A DNA stretch of 64,000 bases from Liquidambar formosana (Eukaryota; Streptophyta; Magnoliopsida; Saxifragales; Altingiaceae). The notes below the pieces were generated by a model. The model ran no database searches. It was not told the origin of the DNA and was given only the letters and a program-made list of their open reading frames with translations. The translations under genes and the position numbers were made by a program. The DNA lies in assembly GCA_039720395.1 (NCBI GenBank), contig CM077823.1, forward strand, positions 35,942,536 to 36,006,535. The letters are read 5' to 3'. Below, piece after piece: positions 12,373-25,000 of this stretch. Positions within the stretch are counted from its first letter, which is position 1, and each line of letters starts with the position of its first letter.

Positions 12373-14366
12373 TTAGAAAACATGGTCACGTTGGCCAGGG
12401 AGAGAGTCACGAAGATTGGAATACAAGCCATATAGGGAGTGCATCCGAAGATTTTTCACCTCATACCATGAGTTAAGCACTCTGTTATTCTTGTCAGTAC
12501 CCGAGAAGGTCAACTGGATGCCAAGGCTGCAGTCAAGAGACCCACCATGGCTATTACATTTTGAGGTTGATATTGCACAATTTTTGTCAACACAAACAAA
12601 CGGTGAATGCCCAGAGCATGAATCACACCCAAAACTCTTCCAGAACAAGTTTTGTAAAGTACCCTTCTGGAATTCAAGGACCTGTTCAAAAATTTAAATA
12701 ATAGTTAATTAGTGTTGTCTGGGAAGAAAAAAAAAATTGAAGTGGAAGGCCATTCCTATGTTTTATGAGCTTACCAAAGTGTGATTCATTATGGTGTGAA
12801 TATTGTCGGCAACAAACACTGGGATTGATCTTGCTGCATATTTACGTCCAGCAAATGCTACCATATGTGCACCAGACATACCCTGAAAATTTTGTGAAAA
12901 TGGAAGAACTAAATTAATTATTTCATTGTCTGATGGGCTATTTCATGAAGATACAACATTTTCCTATGTCAGACAAATCTATCCAATAATCTGACATCGA
13001 TGAACAAATATGGGAAAAGATTGCATCAAGTTTTGGACTGCTAAAATTGGTACCAATGGGACACATGGGTCCATCTCTTGATAGTGGAGCCATCATGGAG
13101 GAAAGCAAAGTCTTTCCATAACAGAACATACTAACTGGAAAATGAAGAGGACAATATTACATTAGAGCCAAAGGTAAAGACAACATCTGTAAGAACCTCA
13201 AGTGATGTGACAATTTTCACCAAAGGTAAAGATAATAACATGAAGAGCCATCTATTCATCAAAATCAAGACAGAAGGCTAGTTCATTAAAATGATGCAAC
13301 CTCTTCTGCATACTTTATGATGGAAATCAGTAAATATTTTGAGTGCAAATTTAAAGGCAGTGCTCATATGCTTGCAACAAACTCAAACATGAGGAAGTTT
13401 AGTTCAATCATTCAGAATTCATGGTTCCCTTCTTATTCTCCTTTAAGCACTTGCTTGGGAAAATGAATTTCACCAACCCCTACAGCAAAGCAGTGAAATG
13501 GACTGCAATGCAGAAATTGCTTCAAAGAACAAGGGGCCAAGACAAAGGTGCGAATTTTGGTATCCACTAATCCCTCATCTAGGTAAAAATGAAAATGCCA
13601 CTTGGGGGAGTATTATAAATTTACAAGTAATCAAGTAGCTAGTCAAACTAGGTGGTGATATGGAGTTATTATAGTTTAAGCCCCATGTTAGTTTAGTAAC
13701 AAGCTTGAATCATATGGTTTGGGATCCACACTCGAACGTTTCCAAGGCATGGTGATGAAATTGTTATTGTAATTTTGTTTACATCTCAACTCATCAATGA
13801 TAAATTTGTAAAATTTCACTCGAGTTATGATCTCAAGAAATTATCCACACGCACACAAAAGGATCACCAATATGAAACAATGGACAAAATATCAACTGGC
13901 ACAAAACAGAGTTGATCATTAGGCTAAAGTTACAAAACTGTGGTAAAATCTTAGAATACAATGCTTTGCTTCTTTTTTCCTTTTTCTTTGTATGAAACAA
14001 TCTTCCGATCATTAGGTGGACACATGAAAACTCAAAGAAATTACACGGGATGCACGTACATACCAGATTGAAGCTTCTGCTTTTGATGGTAAGGAGAGAG
14101 ATTTCATCGACCTTTGGTCTAAAAACAGCAAGTTGAGCGCCTTTGCTCACCAGGGGGAGACGACTATCACAGGGTGAAAGTTGAGTGTGATTGAAAAAGA
14201 ATGATTCTTTTGTAGAAAATGCAAGGCCAAAGGTAAACCCATCTGATTTCTGGATCTTGGCATCTGAGCAGGGATCAAATACATGATTTGAATTCGACAC
14301 ATATGCAAAGATCATATTCATAATCATTACTACCATCAAGCGTGTAGACATGGTTGTTGTCTTCAT
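12373..14366 (-). CDS. Expp1-like secreted cysteine-rich protein
   Basis: Three exons on the minus strand: 14064-14366, 12775-12882 and 12373-12681. All junctions are in phase 0 and the product is 239 aa. Residues 1 to about 25 are a hydrophobic, Met-rich signal peptide. The mature part starts near HVFDPCSDAK, followed by DGFTFGLAFSTKESFF, AVFRPKVDEISLLTI, MVAFAGRKYAARSIP and a cysteine-rich end (CDSCSG, CVDKNC, KCNSHGGSLDC), then LNSWYEVKNLR and YGLYSNLRDSL. This layout matches the plant Expp1 precursor family (Arabidopsis At3g44150 type), whose biochemical role is not established. Export to the cell surface is inferred from the signal peptide. Intron 1 (12883-14063) is about 1.2 kb and holds nothing recognisable. 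Exon boundaries were fixed by canonical sites and frame continuity. Confidence 0.85.
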
Positions 14367-15485
14367 GCTGGCTAATCCACCTTCACCTATCTTCTATGTT
14401 CTTCAACTGGGCATCAGCTTCATCAAAACCAAAGAGCACTTGATAAAAATGGGAGAATCATACAATCATCTCAAATTGGATTTGGGTCATTTTTTTTTTA
14501 TTTTTTTATAACTTAATTTCTTGTGATAAAAACAATGCAGAACAATGACAAAATTCAATGTCAACATCTGCCGTGAAGGGCAATCAAAACAAAAAACAAA
14601 ATCAAACAGGAAAGAAAAAATGGGAAAAAATATATATATAATCCCAATAAGACAGTCTGTAAAACAAGTTCATGGGCTATGAAAAAAAAAATTTCAAAAA
14701 TGTGGCACATCAAGAAGGGCAGTAGTGTTTCGACAAAATAAATTCAAAAAATTTACAGCTACATTGAAATAAAACCAGACAATATAATGAATTTAAATTC
14801 AACCATATACCCACCATTAGAACCCTTATTTCCAATTAACCCAATAGATCACAAAGAATCAAACAGATCAAAACATACCAAAATGGAAACGATCGTTCCG
14901 AAAGAGGTCCGATGTTCTTCCAATGTCAATTAAATGAGAAGGGGACTACAAGAATGGAAAAAAAAACCTCAATCCAGAGAGGGTTTAGAGATTGAAGAAT
15001 ATCACATGAGTATTTATTTTTTATGTATGAGACTTTGGGGAGTTTCTTTTGTTCCAAGGAACCATTCAAGGGAAATACCCGAGACGCGCCAAACGGTTAT
15101 ATCGGCAGTCCAGATGGATCATGTCCCAGAAACGGTTATGAAAGTTGAAGGGTTTTATGGATGGGAAAATTTTAAAATTCTTTATTACTAAAAATTGTCC
15201 TTCCCTCTTTGAAGGAAAATTGCAAACCGCCACTTTTGAACGATATTTTCCCATTATCCATGAAAATGCTACACATTGTCAAGTGTCAACCCATCTTAAA
15301 AACACAAATTGAGATTAGTGGGAAAAATACAAATCGTATTTGTAATTAATATTTTTGGGCAAGTTTTTTTATTGATTGACGTTGTATGTCACATCAATTT
15401 TCACAAGATGGGACAAAAAAACTTGACCCATATAGTTGAACTATATCTCCTCGAGCTTGCTATAGCAATATAGCTTGTAGGTAAC
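14367..15485. other. Upstream region of the Expp1-like gene
   Basis: AT-rich DNA with the presumptive promoter and 5' UTR of the minus-strand Expp1-like gene at its left end. Reading frames at 14934-15254 overlap on opposite strands and show no domain. Confidence 0.5.
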
Positions 15486-15705
15486 GGATTTGGATTTGCT
15501 CAAGTTGGGGTCTTCAACTTGACGCTCAATTTAGCGTTAGATTTCGGACACGTGGGGATGCAATTATCAACGGCTGGGATGAAGAAACTTTAGCATTTGT
15601 AGGAGAAGCCCAACCGTTGATAATTGCATCCCCCCACGTGTCCAAAATCTAACGCTAAATTGAGCGTCAAGTTAAAGACCCCAACTTGAGCAAATCCCAA
15701 TCCTA
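15486..15705. mobile_element. Foldback MITE, ~220 bp, with 8-bp flanking repeat
   Basis: The element is almost entirely two inverted arms of about 95 bp. The left arm runs through GGATTTGCTCAAGTTGGGG, GACGCTCAATTTAGCGTTAG and GGACACGTGGGGATGCAATT; the right arm repeats these in reverse around a ~25-bp loop near 15583-15607. TAGGTAAC occurs at 15478-15485 and again at 15706-15713, as expected of an 8-bp target-site duplication of the hAT type. The superfamily is inferred only from that length. Each arm contains CACGTG, a G-box core. Confidence 0.8.
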
Positions 15706-15713
15706 TAGGTAAC

Positions 15714-17275
15714 CATCAGTCCTATAGTTTAGCAGTGGTATCAAGGCAGGCTGAGATTTTGGTATTGTTAAGTTTAGGGGTCTAATCCCCATTAATGTAA
15801 TCCAAAATATATAGCTTGTAGGTAAGATAATTACACTACCCGAGGGGAAAGGTGTTATAAAAAAGAGATGGGCTACCCACCATTGTGTGCCCAAGAGTAG
15901 ACTCTCTTTTTAACCCACCCAAAAAAAAAAAAAAAAAAAAGCTTCTAAGCAATATTCAATTAGCTATCATACCCTTCTTTCCAACTAATGCAAACTTGAT
16001 TGAATAGTAAGCATGGGTGGGTACGTGTGTTCTCTTATCGTTTAGCAAAATAAATACTCCATAAATAAATATAAATGTAAATGTGAATTTAAATAAAAAC
16101 TATGTCAATAATAAGTCAAATAGGTGAAACCATTCTCTTTAAACACAACATTGGTGATGGTCTGTGTAGTCTTTCTCTTCTATAAGGGACTCTCTTATAA
16201 AGGAATTGTCTGAAGAAAAAACCTTTTTATTTTATTTTAATGTAGTCTGAAGAAAGAACTTTAAGCGGCATCAAATTGGATTGAAAATTCTACTAATATG
16301 TGGGATCAAAATAGTTTAGTCCCAAATCATAGTGTGATGTTTATGAAAATTTTATTGTGAGAATTGAGTTTATTTGCACAATGTCATCACTCTTCATTGC
16401 AAAAAAGATGCATGTTGGCATGTTGCACGATATAAAAGAAATGAAAAGAGTACAGCAAAACCAATGAAAGAGTTAATAAGAGGGAAAGAGTTCCTAGGAA
16501 AAGCCCACTTGAATTGCTTAAGCTTATCACAAATGGCTCCAAAAGAAAGAATTAGAGCAACATGAAAGAGTTTTTTTTTTTCTTTTTTCTTTTTTTCTCC
16601 ATTAATATCAATAAATGGGTATTAATGTTTTTCCATGAACTTGAAGACAAAATCACTCACTTAACAAATAAGTCAAATGGCATTATGGACTTTTGGGCTC
16701 TTCTTTGGTCTATGTTACATATGTGGGCTCCCTCATTTGTGTACTGCTTGTGTATTTCTTATGTGTGTTTTAGCCCAAAAAAAAAATGCCACTAGGCTAC
16801 TATGCCATTGGCACACACACATGAAAAAGCATTCAAGAAGATTGTTATTATTGACTATGCAATTTTTTATTTTTATTTTTTTGGGTACAATTAGAAGTGT
16901 TCAAATCCCTAATATATCATAATCCTATCCTTTATGATACCCTCTCTCACCACTAAGATAGGGCCAATGACTTGACCATGCAATTATATGAATTAGGCAA
17001 AACTCGCAAACATTTGTTATAGGAAAATTTATTTCATTGACTTCATTTGTGTAATTGTGTGTGTATGAATTATGAAGTTGAGGAGGGTAGGTTTTGGCCA
17101 TTTACAACCTTTTTTCCTATAAAAATGAAATATTTTTTTTATGTTGGGAGGTTTCGAGATGTTTCTACCCTCACCGTTGTCACCAACATTACAAATTTAT
17201 TTATTTATTTATATCATGAAGTTCCAAAATGTTTGTACATTTGATTAATTCTTCTGGGCACATGATCGTAGAGTG
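15714..17275. other. Intergenic, nothing recognised
   Basis: AT-rich DNA with poly-A and poly-T tracts (15919-15940, 16568-16600). The motif TATAGCTTGTAGGTA recurs at about 15810 after its occurrence at about 15470, just outside the neighbouring MITE. No gene was identified. Confidence 0.5.
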
Positions 17276-17675
17276 AGGCTATTGCCACCACATAAAGTAT
17301 TCAAAGCCCCCCATTAATTTATACTTTTTGAGGTTTTATGAAAAATATAAAATGCTTTTATGAAAACTAATAACATTCTTCACTAGAAAACATCATTCTT
17401 TACAACTTTGTAGAAGAAATTTTTTCCAAATTCTATCATTTAAGCAGACTTTTTGGCCATTTACAATCTCTATTTCATTTTCCATGGAAAATTGCCAAAA
17501 AGTCTACTTAAATGATAGATTTTGGAAAAAATTTCTTCTACAAAGTTGTTCAGAATGATGTTTCCTAGTGAACAATGCTATTAATTTTCATAAAAACCTT
17601 TTATATTTTTCATAAGACCTCAAAAAATGTAAATTAATGAGGGGCTTTGAGTACTTTATGTGGTGTCAATAGCCT
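17276..17675. mobile_element. Foldback element, ~400 bp, copy 1 of a family present twice here
   Basis: Nearly perfect inverted arms of about 190 bp: AGGCTATTG, CATAAAGTA, TCTATCATTTAAGCAGACTT and GGCCATTTACAA on the left are matched in reverse on the right (AAGTCTACTTAAATGATAGA, then CAATAGCCT). The centre is only about 25 bp (TCTATTTCATTTTCCATGG). It has no coding capacity. CATGATC lies just outside each end with different spacing, so no clean target duplication can be assigned. A diverged relative lies at 50733-51132. Confidence 0.82.
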
Positions 17676-19043
17676 GGCCCATGATCTTATCCCACATGCA
17701 CACTTGCAAAGTTAGGGGGCCTTTGGAAGCACGAGCCCCTACTGGCTCAACCAAGGTGTTTTTTTTTTTTTGGAGAGATATTACCATTTGATGATTATTT
17801 CCCAACATAATACCAAAAAGAGGAAGATGGTAGTCATTTGCATAGTTATAGTCAATTTGTAATAAGTTGATAAATATGTTCTTTTTTTGGTATTAAATTA
17901 AAAAATGATTACTAAAATATAATTTTTTTCAAACAAAATGCTTTTTAGTGTTTTTAGTTCTTAATTCCCACTTAACAGAATCATAGCACAATACTCTCAT
18001 TGGAGATAAATCCTGACTTCACCTATGCACATGCATCAAATAATTATAGAAGAAAATCCATAGGATTAGTTCCAAGAGGAAGTGGCGCAAGTTGAACCCA
18101 AATTTGAGTATCTTGCTATGTATATCATGCGATTAGTGTGTTGCCAACAATGCTATTGTTTGTGCAGAGTGAGCAACAATAGTCGTGCGATTACACAATT
18201 GCTCTTACAGTACCAAATTCGAGTTGAATCCGATGCATTGCCAGTAGTGATGACTGTGGTGGTCATGGTGAATTATTCCATACAATTGTGCACATGACGC
18301 GGAGAATATTACAGGAAACGGGACAAAGGAATGGGATACGTTTGAGAGAATACTACTCTCCACCCAAGAGAAATTAAGGCGAACTCAAAAATGTTGGTGA
18401 CAAAGGTGATGGGGGAAAGAGAGAGACGGACCTCGGTGGTTGCAGATGAGAATGAGAGAGAAAATGTTTGGAGAGGGATGAAGAGGGGGTGGGGTGGCGG
18501 AAGATAATGAGAGGAATTCAACTGTCATACAAATCGTCGGCGACCATGGTCACACAACAAAAAAGAAAAAAAAAAATTGGGGAAGAAGAGGGATTTCCCC
18601 ACAAAACGACCGTGTTTTGGTGTTGCTTCTATTGAGCTGAACCCACTGGGCAAACATGGCAGTTACTGCACAAAAGCAAGAAAAATCCCAAAAGTACTGG
18701 TGACCCATGTCCGAATGCTCATGCATGGCGTCAACTTGGTTCTCCCTATTACACAACTGGCCAAAGCCCACCAATCAAGCGTACAGGTGTAAGCACTCAC
18801 CCTCATTTTTCAAAGTAGTTTTCTCAATTTATCTGATTATTTTATAAATATATATATATTATATGCACAGTCAGCGAAAAGTGGAAAATGGTCATAAAAA
18901 CTGTCTTACCACCCTCGCAGTTGGCTGCCACTGTTTTTTCTGCAAAGAAATTTAATTTAAGCTTCACCCAACACCTAAAAGCTTAAACCTTTCTGTAAGA
19001 AAAGCTCAACTCAGTGAAATAAGCCTTAAACCCCTATGTGAAA
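17676..19043. other. Upstream region of B3 gene A
   Basis: AT-rich DNA with a mixed-composition segment at 18300-18790, where overlapping frames on both strands lack any domain. The last few hundred bases before 19044 are presumably promoter and 5' UTR. The motif AAGCTTCACCCA before this ATG (18959) resembles the AAGCTTCACCCATC before gene B (31229), in line with paralogous leaders. Confidence 0.5.
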
Positions 19044-22000
19044 ATGGTGAAAAATGGGTTGGAAAATGACAACAAGATGGAGATGATGGTTCCAGACAAC
19101 AGGCCTTGCTTCTTCAAGATTATGTATGGTGGCCTCAATGCTGAAAAACTGGTAAATTTTTAAGCATTCCTTTGTCCTGTTTTAGATATCCAAGGTTTAT
19201 AGCTTGAATGTTGTCAGATCTGTTGTGTTTGGGGTTCTTTTTTGTGCTTTGGTTTGCTGATTTAGGGGAGCACTCAAATGGGTTTTACAGTTAAAGACTT
19301 CTGATGTCTATTTCTAATCTTCTATATATATATATATATATATATGCTAAAACATAGGCATGCATGCTTGCATTCCCCCATGGGAATGGATGTGCTTGGA
19401 TTTTTTTATTTCTTTGTCAGAAATTAAGCTTATCCTCAGTTTGGTTGCTGAGAAAAATGAGGAAAGAAAAGGAAAGGAATATTCAGGGTTTTGAAATTTC
19501 TGTTTTCAGTTTCTAAGGCCTGTTTGGAACCCCCCCCCCCCCCCCCCCCCACCATGTAAATTGAATTATTTCATTGGGTTTTGTGTATATTTTTGTGAAC
19601 AAATCTATCATCTTGAATGGGAAAATTCAAGAAAATGATAGCCATCGTCATGAATGAGAGTAGAAATTCAAAGTAGAGGAACTTTATGAATTTCTAAAAT
19701 TGATCATATAACATCAAGTCATCAGCTATTGTGCTGACTTCAATTTTTTAACTGGTTTCATTCAAGATGATGGATTTGTACCTTTGAAACTATGTAAAAT
19801 ATACGGGAACTATTTATTTTCCCTTTAATGATCAAACAAGCCCTAAGAGAATGAGAACTCATCCATATGATTGTACAAAAGTTAAGTTTACCCTCTGTTT
19901 GGTTTCTGAGAAAACTGAGCGTGTGTGGGAGTAGTCGACATGGAGTCAATGGAGCCCATGTGGGTCATACTGGAGGAGGTTAGCCACGTATAGTGATGAT
20001 CCAAGTGGAAGAGAGAGAGAAGCGATCTGGTGTAGTGTAGGAGTGGGAGAAGGCAGGGAGAAAGTTGACCTCAGGAGGCTTGACTTGTATTGGAGGGGTT
20101 CAGTCCATATGAAACCTTTTAGGAGCCTGAGATCAAAGGGTAGATTCCTTGATTATGGGGGTTGTTGGTGGATATTGATCGTCCCTTTAATGAGGCCAAT
20201 GGAGGCCTTTTATAGTGCCATTGTGCTAAGATCTGGGACAGCTTTAGGCATAGGGTAGTAGGATGATAGATCTAGGGTAGTGGGATAATAGACCTAGGCC
20301 CTGGTGGGTAGGTTGGCCACCCTACCCTATGTAGGTGCTGATGCCCATGCCATGTCAGGCTTTTGACCTATATGAGGTATGGACCTCGACCCGTTGGCTA
20401 TCCCATCAGCCTTTCGTGGTGATTGAGGTAATTGACTTGTCACATTACTCCCAGTTGTTCCCCAAGATTGATTAAGATGGTGTGACCCCCAATGCCATGG
20501 GGGCGACTTCCTACCTTAGAGAACCTTCTCTCTATCGACCAAACCAAGATCCTCCAAGTGTCCCAAAGGAGAGAATCAAGTCAAGGTCGTCCAAACTTGT
20601 CTTGTGGCCAAGCTTGCGATTGAGCCTCCCAAGTCCTACCTTGACCTGGGCTAGCACAGTGCTAGGGCGAGGTACCCTAGGGGTACTTTGAGGGGATCAT
20701 AGAGATCACCAATCTCGACTCCCATTGCGCGATGTGTCTGACTCGAAGAGGGCACATAGATGCACCTCGAGATGATTTGGGCATACTCGATGAAGAGGGC
20801 ATCCTTTTGGGGAAGGGCATCCTTGAAGGGGTGGGCGCTTCACCTGAGGGCACTTAAGTCGGCGGGGTCATTCAAGTGAGGTCGATCACGGGGTGCTGAC
20901 TGGACATCCTAGTGGCACGAGAGTCAGCCTTATTGGTCAACCTTCCACATGGAAGATCGTGATTGGTCCGATGTGGCCATGGGAATTGCCATATCAACAC
21001 TGATAAGAAAAAAAAGAAAAAAAAGAAAGAAAATTTTAAAGTTTTATATTTTCTGTTTTCAGTTCTAAGGAAATAAGGAGCTCAACATAACTTGGGTATA
21101 TAATTATTCAGTAGTTAAGCTTGCCTTCTGTTTGCTTGCTGAGAAGATTGAGAAAAAGAAAAGAAGTAGAAATAAAAGAATTTCTCAAAGTTCTAAATTT
21201 TCTGTTTTCAACTTAACTCAGCATATAATTGTACAAGACTTTGAGCTGATTATTTGTTATTCTCATGAGCCAAAACAATGGAAATTATAATGTTTCAATT
21301 TTCATCTCCTTTTTGTTTCCTGCAGTTTCTTAGCATCCAAACAAACTGATGGAAAACATTAAAGAAAGAAACCTGTCTGGTGGAATGATGTCTCATATGT
21401 GGCTTTTATTGTTTGATAAATGGATTCCATTAATGCAGACTGAAAAATGTGCGAACTTGTTAAGAAAGAATATTGTTCATAGGATATTATCTGATTAGAA
21501 TGGATTCATATGTAGGAGATAATGTAGGTTTTAATAGTTGTTGGAATCTTAGAAACCATGCATTATCTCTATTTGTACGTGGGAAACTAGATTTCTATAT
21601 TAACCATCAATCCCTATCTTGTTGAAACACAGGATTGGCTACATCTTTGTTTCAAGTATTGGACGTTTAGAGTGTTTTATGTGCTGATGTTTAGCACTTG
21701 ATTCAGAATTTGTAGATTTTGTTTACAACTTGGACCAGATGGTTCACCAAGTTTTATTTATGAATCATTGAAATTCCACAGTTTAGGTCCCATGTCTCGT
21801 TGCTGCTCACAGAAGTTGGGTAATTAATTCAACTTCTTTGCTAGAAAGAAGGGAAAATGAAAGGAAATTGGGAAAAGTTTATGTCTCAACAAATCGAACA
21901 TTGAGATATTAATAATACACCTAGGTTAATGGTTATTTTCAATTATCTTCTTCAATTGTGTATTTTCAAAACTTTTAACAGCTAACATTACTTGTCTTAG

Positions 22001-25000
22001 AGATGAAATCAAATTTATCATTGAGATAGTAGTAAGCTTTTAATCATGTTGCCACCTACGCTGTATTAAGATTATCTGCAGTTGCAACATAGGTTACAAA
22101 AAAATAATGTAGTGCCATTACATACATGGATACCCAAAATAAAGCTGATGCGAATTATTTTTCTTCTTTAAAAATAATACCTAAAATTTTCCAACTGTGC
22201 TATTGTCATTTTGTATTTTGAATTTTGAATTTTGAGGCTTAATCATCATGAAATCCCCAAATAAAGTTCACTTGTATTTGAATTGACCTCAGATGTGTGT
22301 TAGAATTGGAGTGTGCCATAATTTTTCTTGTTAAAATTCATGTTGCAGCTAATGCCTCTTTTCAATCCATTCCTACGAAGCTGAAGCATGTTTTCCTCTC
22401 CCTCTCTCTCTGTTTTTATTTTTTATTTTTTTATTTTCCCCAACTTGCAGCGGATCCCATCATGTTTTGTGAAGCAAATATCAAAAGATTTGCCTGATAC
22501 AGCAACTCTAAAGGGTCCTTCAGGTAGTTGTTGGAATGTGAAATTAAGTTACTCCAAAGGCGCCATGTATCTACAGAGTGGCTGGCAGGAGTTTCTAAGA
22601 GATAACTCCTTAGGGGACAATGAGTTTTTACTTTTTCTATATGATGGAAACATGTGTTTTAGTGTACAAATTTTTGATAAGAGTGGATGTGAAAGAGAAG
22701 ACATATATATTTCCCCAAAACAACAAGAATCTGCACTTCCTAACGGAAAAAGGAAACGGGGTAGACCACGAAAAACCCCTATACCGTCAAAGTCTTGTGA
22801 AGATGGTTCAGGTATGGAGATGAAATTTTACTTTTGCACACAAACATGAAGACATGCACTCATAAACTCAAGCACATATATAAAATTAAATGCATCTATA
22901 CTACTATTTGAAGTATGGATGTTGGATAAACTTTTGATTGATAAAATTGTAATTTATAATTATTATAATACCTAGAATAGCAACAACTTATATAATGACC
23001 AAGGTCGGACCCACCAAACAATGAATTCTCTATTTTTTTCAACATCCCAATAAAAATCAAACTAGTGATTCCTAATTGAACTATGGTTTCAATTCAATAA
23101 AATTCTAAAAGTTTATTTTACTTTCTTCTTCCAACAGCCCAATAAAGAGTAAACTGTTAATTCCTAATTGAATTATGATTTCAATTTGAGCAGAATTCTA
23201 TACACTATGTTCCTCCTAGTGGAGACCTGTGTGATGCACGGAACTTATCATATAAGGTTTTGTATAACAGATTAATTGTGTAAATATATATATCTATATT
23301 GATTGGATGATATTGAACATTTGATCTCAATTAAATTTATGAGGGTGGTGTACACTTCTTGATATGTGAGAATAGTGTTAGAGAAAAGGGAGAAATTCAA
23401 GAGGGACACTCTATTTTAGAAAAGAAAAAAAAAATCAAAATGCTAGAGAGAAGAGAGTGGAAAGTTAGGTGAGAACATTATTGAAAAAAGAAAATGGAAA
23501 AATAATGGGGGAAATGCTCAAAATGTTAGGGGGATAAGTCAAGCAAAATCCACTGTTTATAATTTTTCTTTATTTTTTTATTTTTAAAGTAATGTTAACG
23601 AGAGAGGGCCAGTGGGATCCACTTGCTCAATTTGAGTGATAGTAGGAAAGGGATAGAAGTTGAAGGTTACTCTAAAGAATCTTAGTAATCTTAACTTCAA
23701 TAAATTACTTAGACCAATGTTGTAGTGTTATGTCATTTTAATAGTGGGGCAGAGTGAATGAGCGGACAGAATTATAGAGGGAAGCCTAAGAGGCCTCCAC
23801 AATGGTGTATTGGGTTTTATATAATATTTATTGATAGGCCAGAGGACTCACAAAGCAATAATTGTACCCTTTTTTCTTTTTTTCTTCTTCTTCTTCATTT
23901 TTTATTTTTTATTTTTTAATAATGATATCCCAAATATTTGGACATGGGTTTCAAGGGAATTCAGAAAAATTTATATTAATTATAGAGCAGTGCTAATTTC
24001 CCAAAATGTTCCCAACTTTGTCTCATGGGGTGGGACTCGTACTCATGTGGGATCCATGTGGATCCCCACACTAGTAAGAGAGTTGGAAAATTTTTGGAAG
24101 AGTAGCATTTTTCTTATATATATCTTTCAACCATATAAGAGGTATCTCAATAAAAAAAAATATATATTTCACTTTCTTATTCAACATTTCAATAAAAATT
24201 AATTCCAAATTAAACTACAGTTCAATTTAAGTAGAACTCGAAAAATGTTATTTTTTTAAATATATATTTCAGCAACTACATGTAATAGATAATGTAATAC
24301 ATTTTTCAACTATTTAAAAGATCAAAAATAGTTTCTTCTTTTATTGAATTCTAAAAATAGTTTCTTCTTTAATGGTGATTGTTCTATTCCTCAAGCCTCA
24401 CCATAAACAATCAATCCCATATATAAAAAAAGGTTTTTTCAAAAAATATATAATTGTGCCCATTTTTATATCGTTGTCACACTTTTTCTTTCCTTCTTTC
24501 TTTTTTCATTTTTTTTTTTTTTTTGGTAATCAATTTGTACAAAATCAGACTTATTAGTGTTTTTGTGATTTGTTTCTATTTTTGTCTAAGCGATACCTAC
24601 AAAACTTTCATGTGTAACGCACGCAATGCACTCCTAGTATGGAGAAATGAGAGTAAAAATGTACCATTAAATGAATATACTTCTCTATTGATTTTTATAA
24701 AGATATCACAAATCACAAATCACATATTTTCATGATTATTAGGGCTTTCAAATACACACACACACAAATACACACATCCCTATATTGGAACCTTGAAATC
24801 ACTTTTGTATTTTCTTTTACATGGGGGATAGGTCAACACTTTCCATGTCATGAATCAAGCGAGCTTAAGAAATTTATAGAAGAGATAGACATCCAAGGGA
24901 AGATTAAAGCAGAAGAAATTGATCTGCCTACACCGGAAATGGGTCCACAACTGGTGAAAATCAAAGAAGAGAAAGACATTGAAATGGAGATAGAAATGGA

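Noticed and set aside
13833..14063. Extension of the first Expp1-like exon to a 177-aa frame
   Set aside because: A canonical donor at 14063 with matching acceptor at 12882 restores family sequence; the extension is intron.
14934..15254. Frames of 85 aa (+) and 62 aa (-) upstream of the Expp1-like gene
   Set aside because: Opposite-strand overlap, no recognisable motif, AT-rich context.
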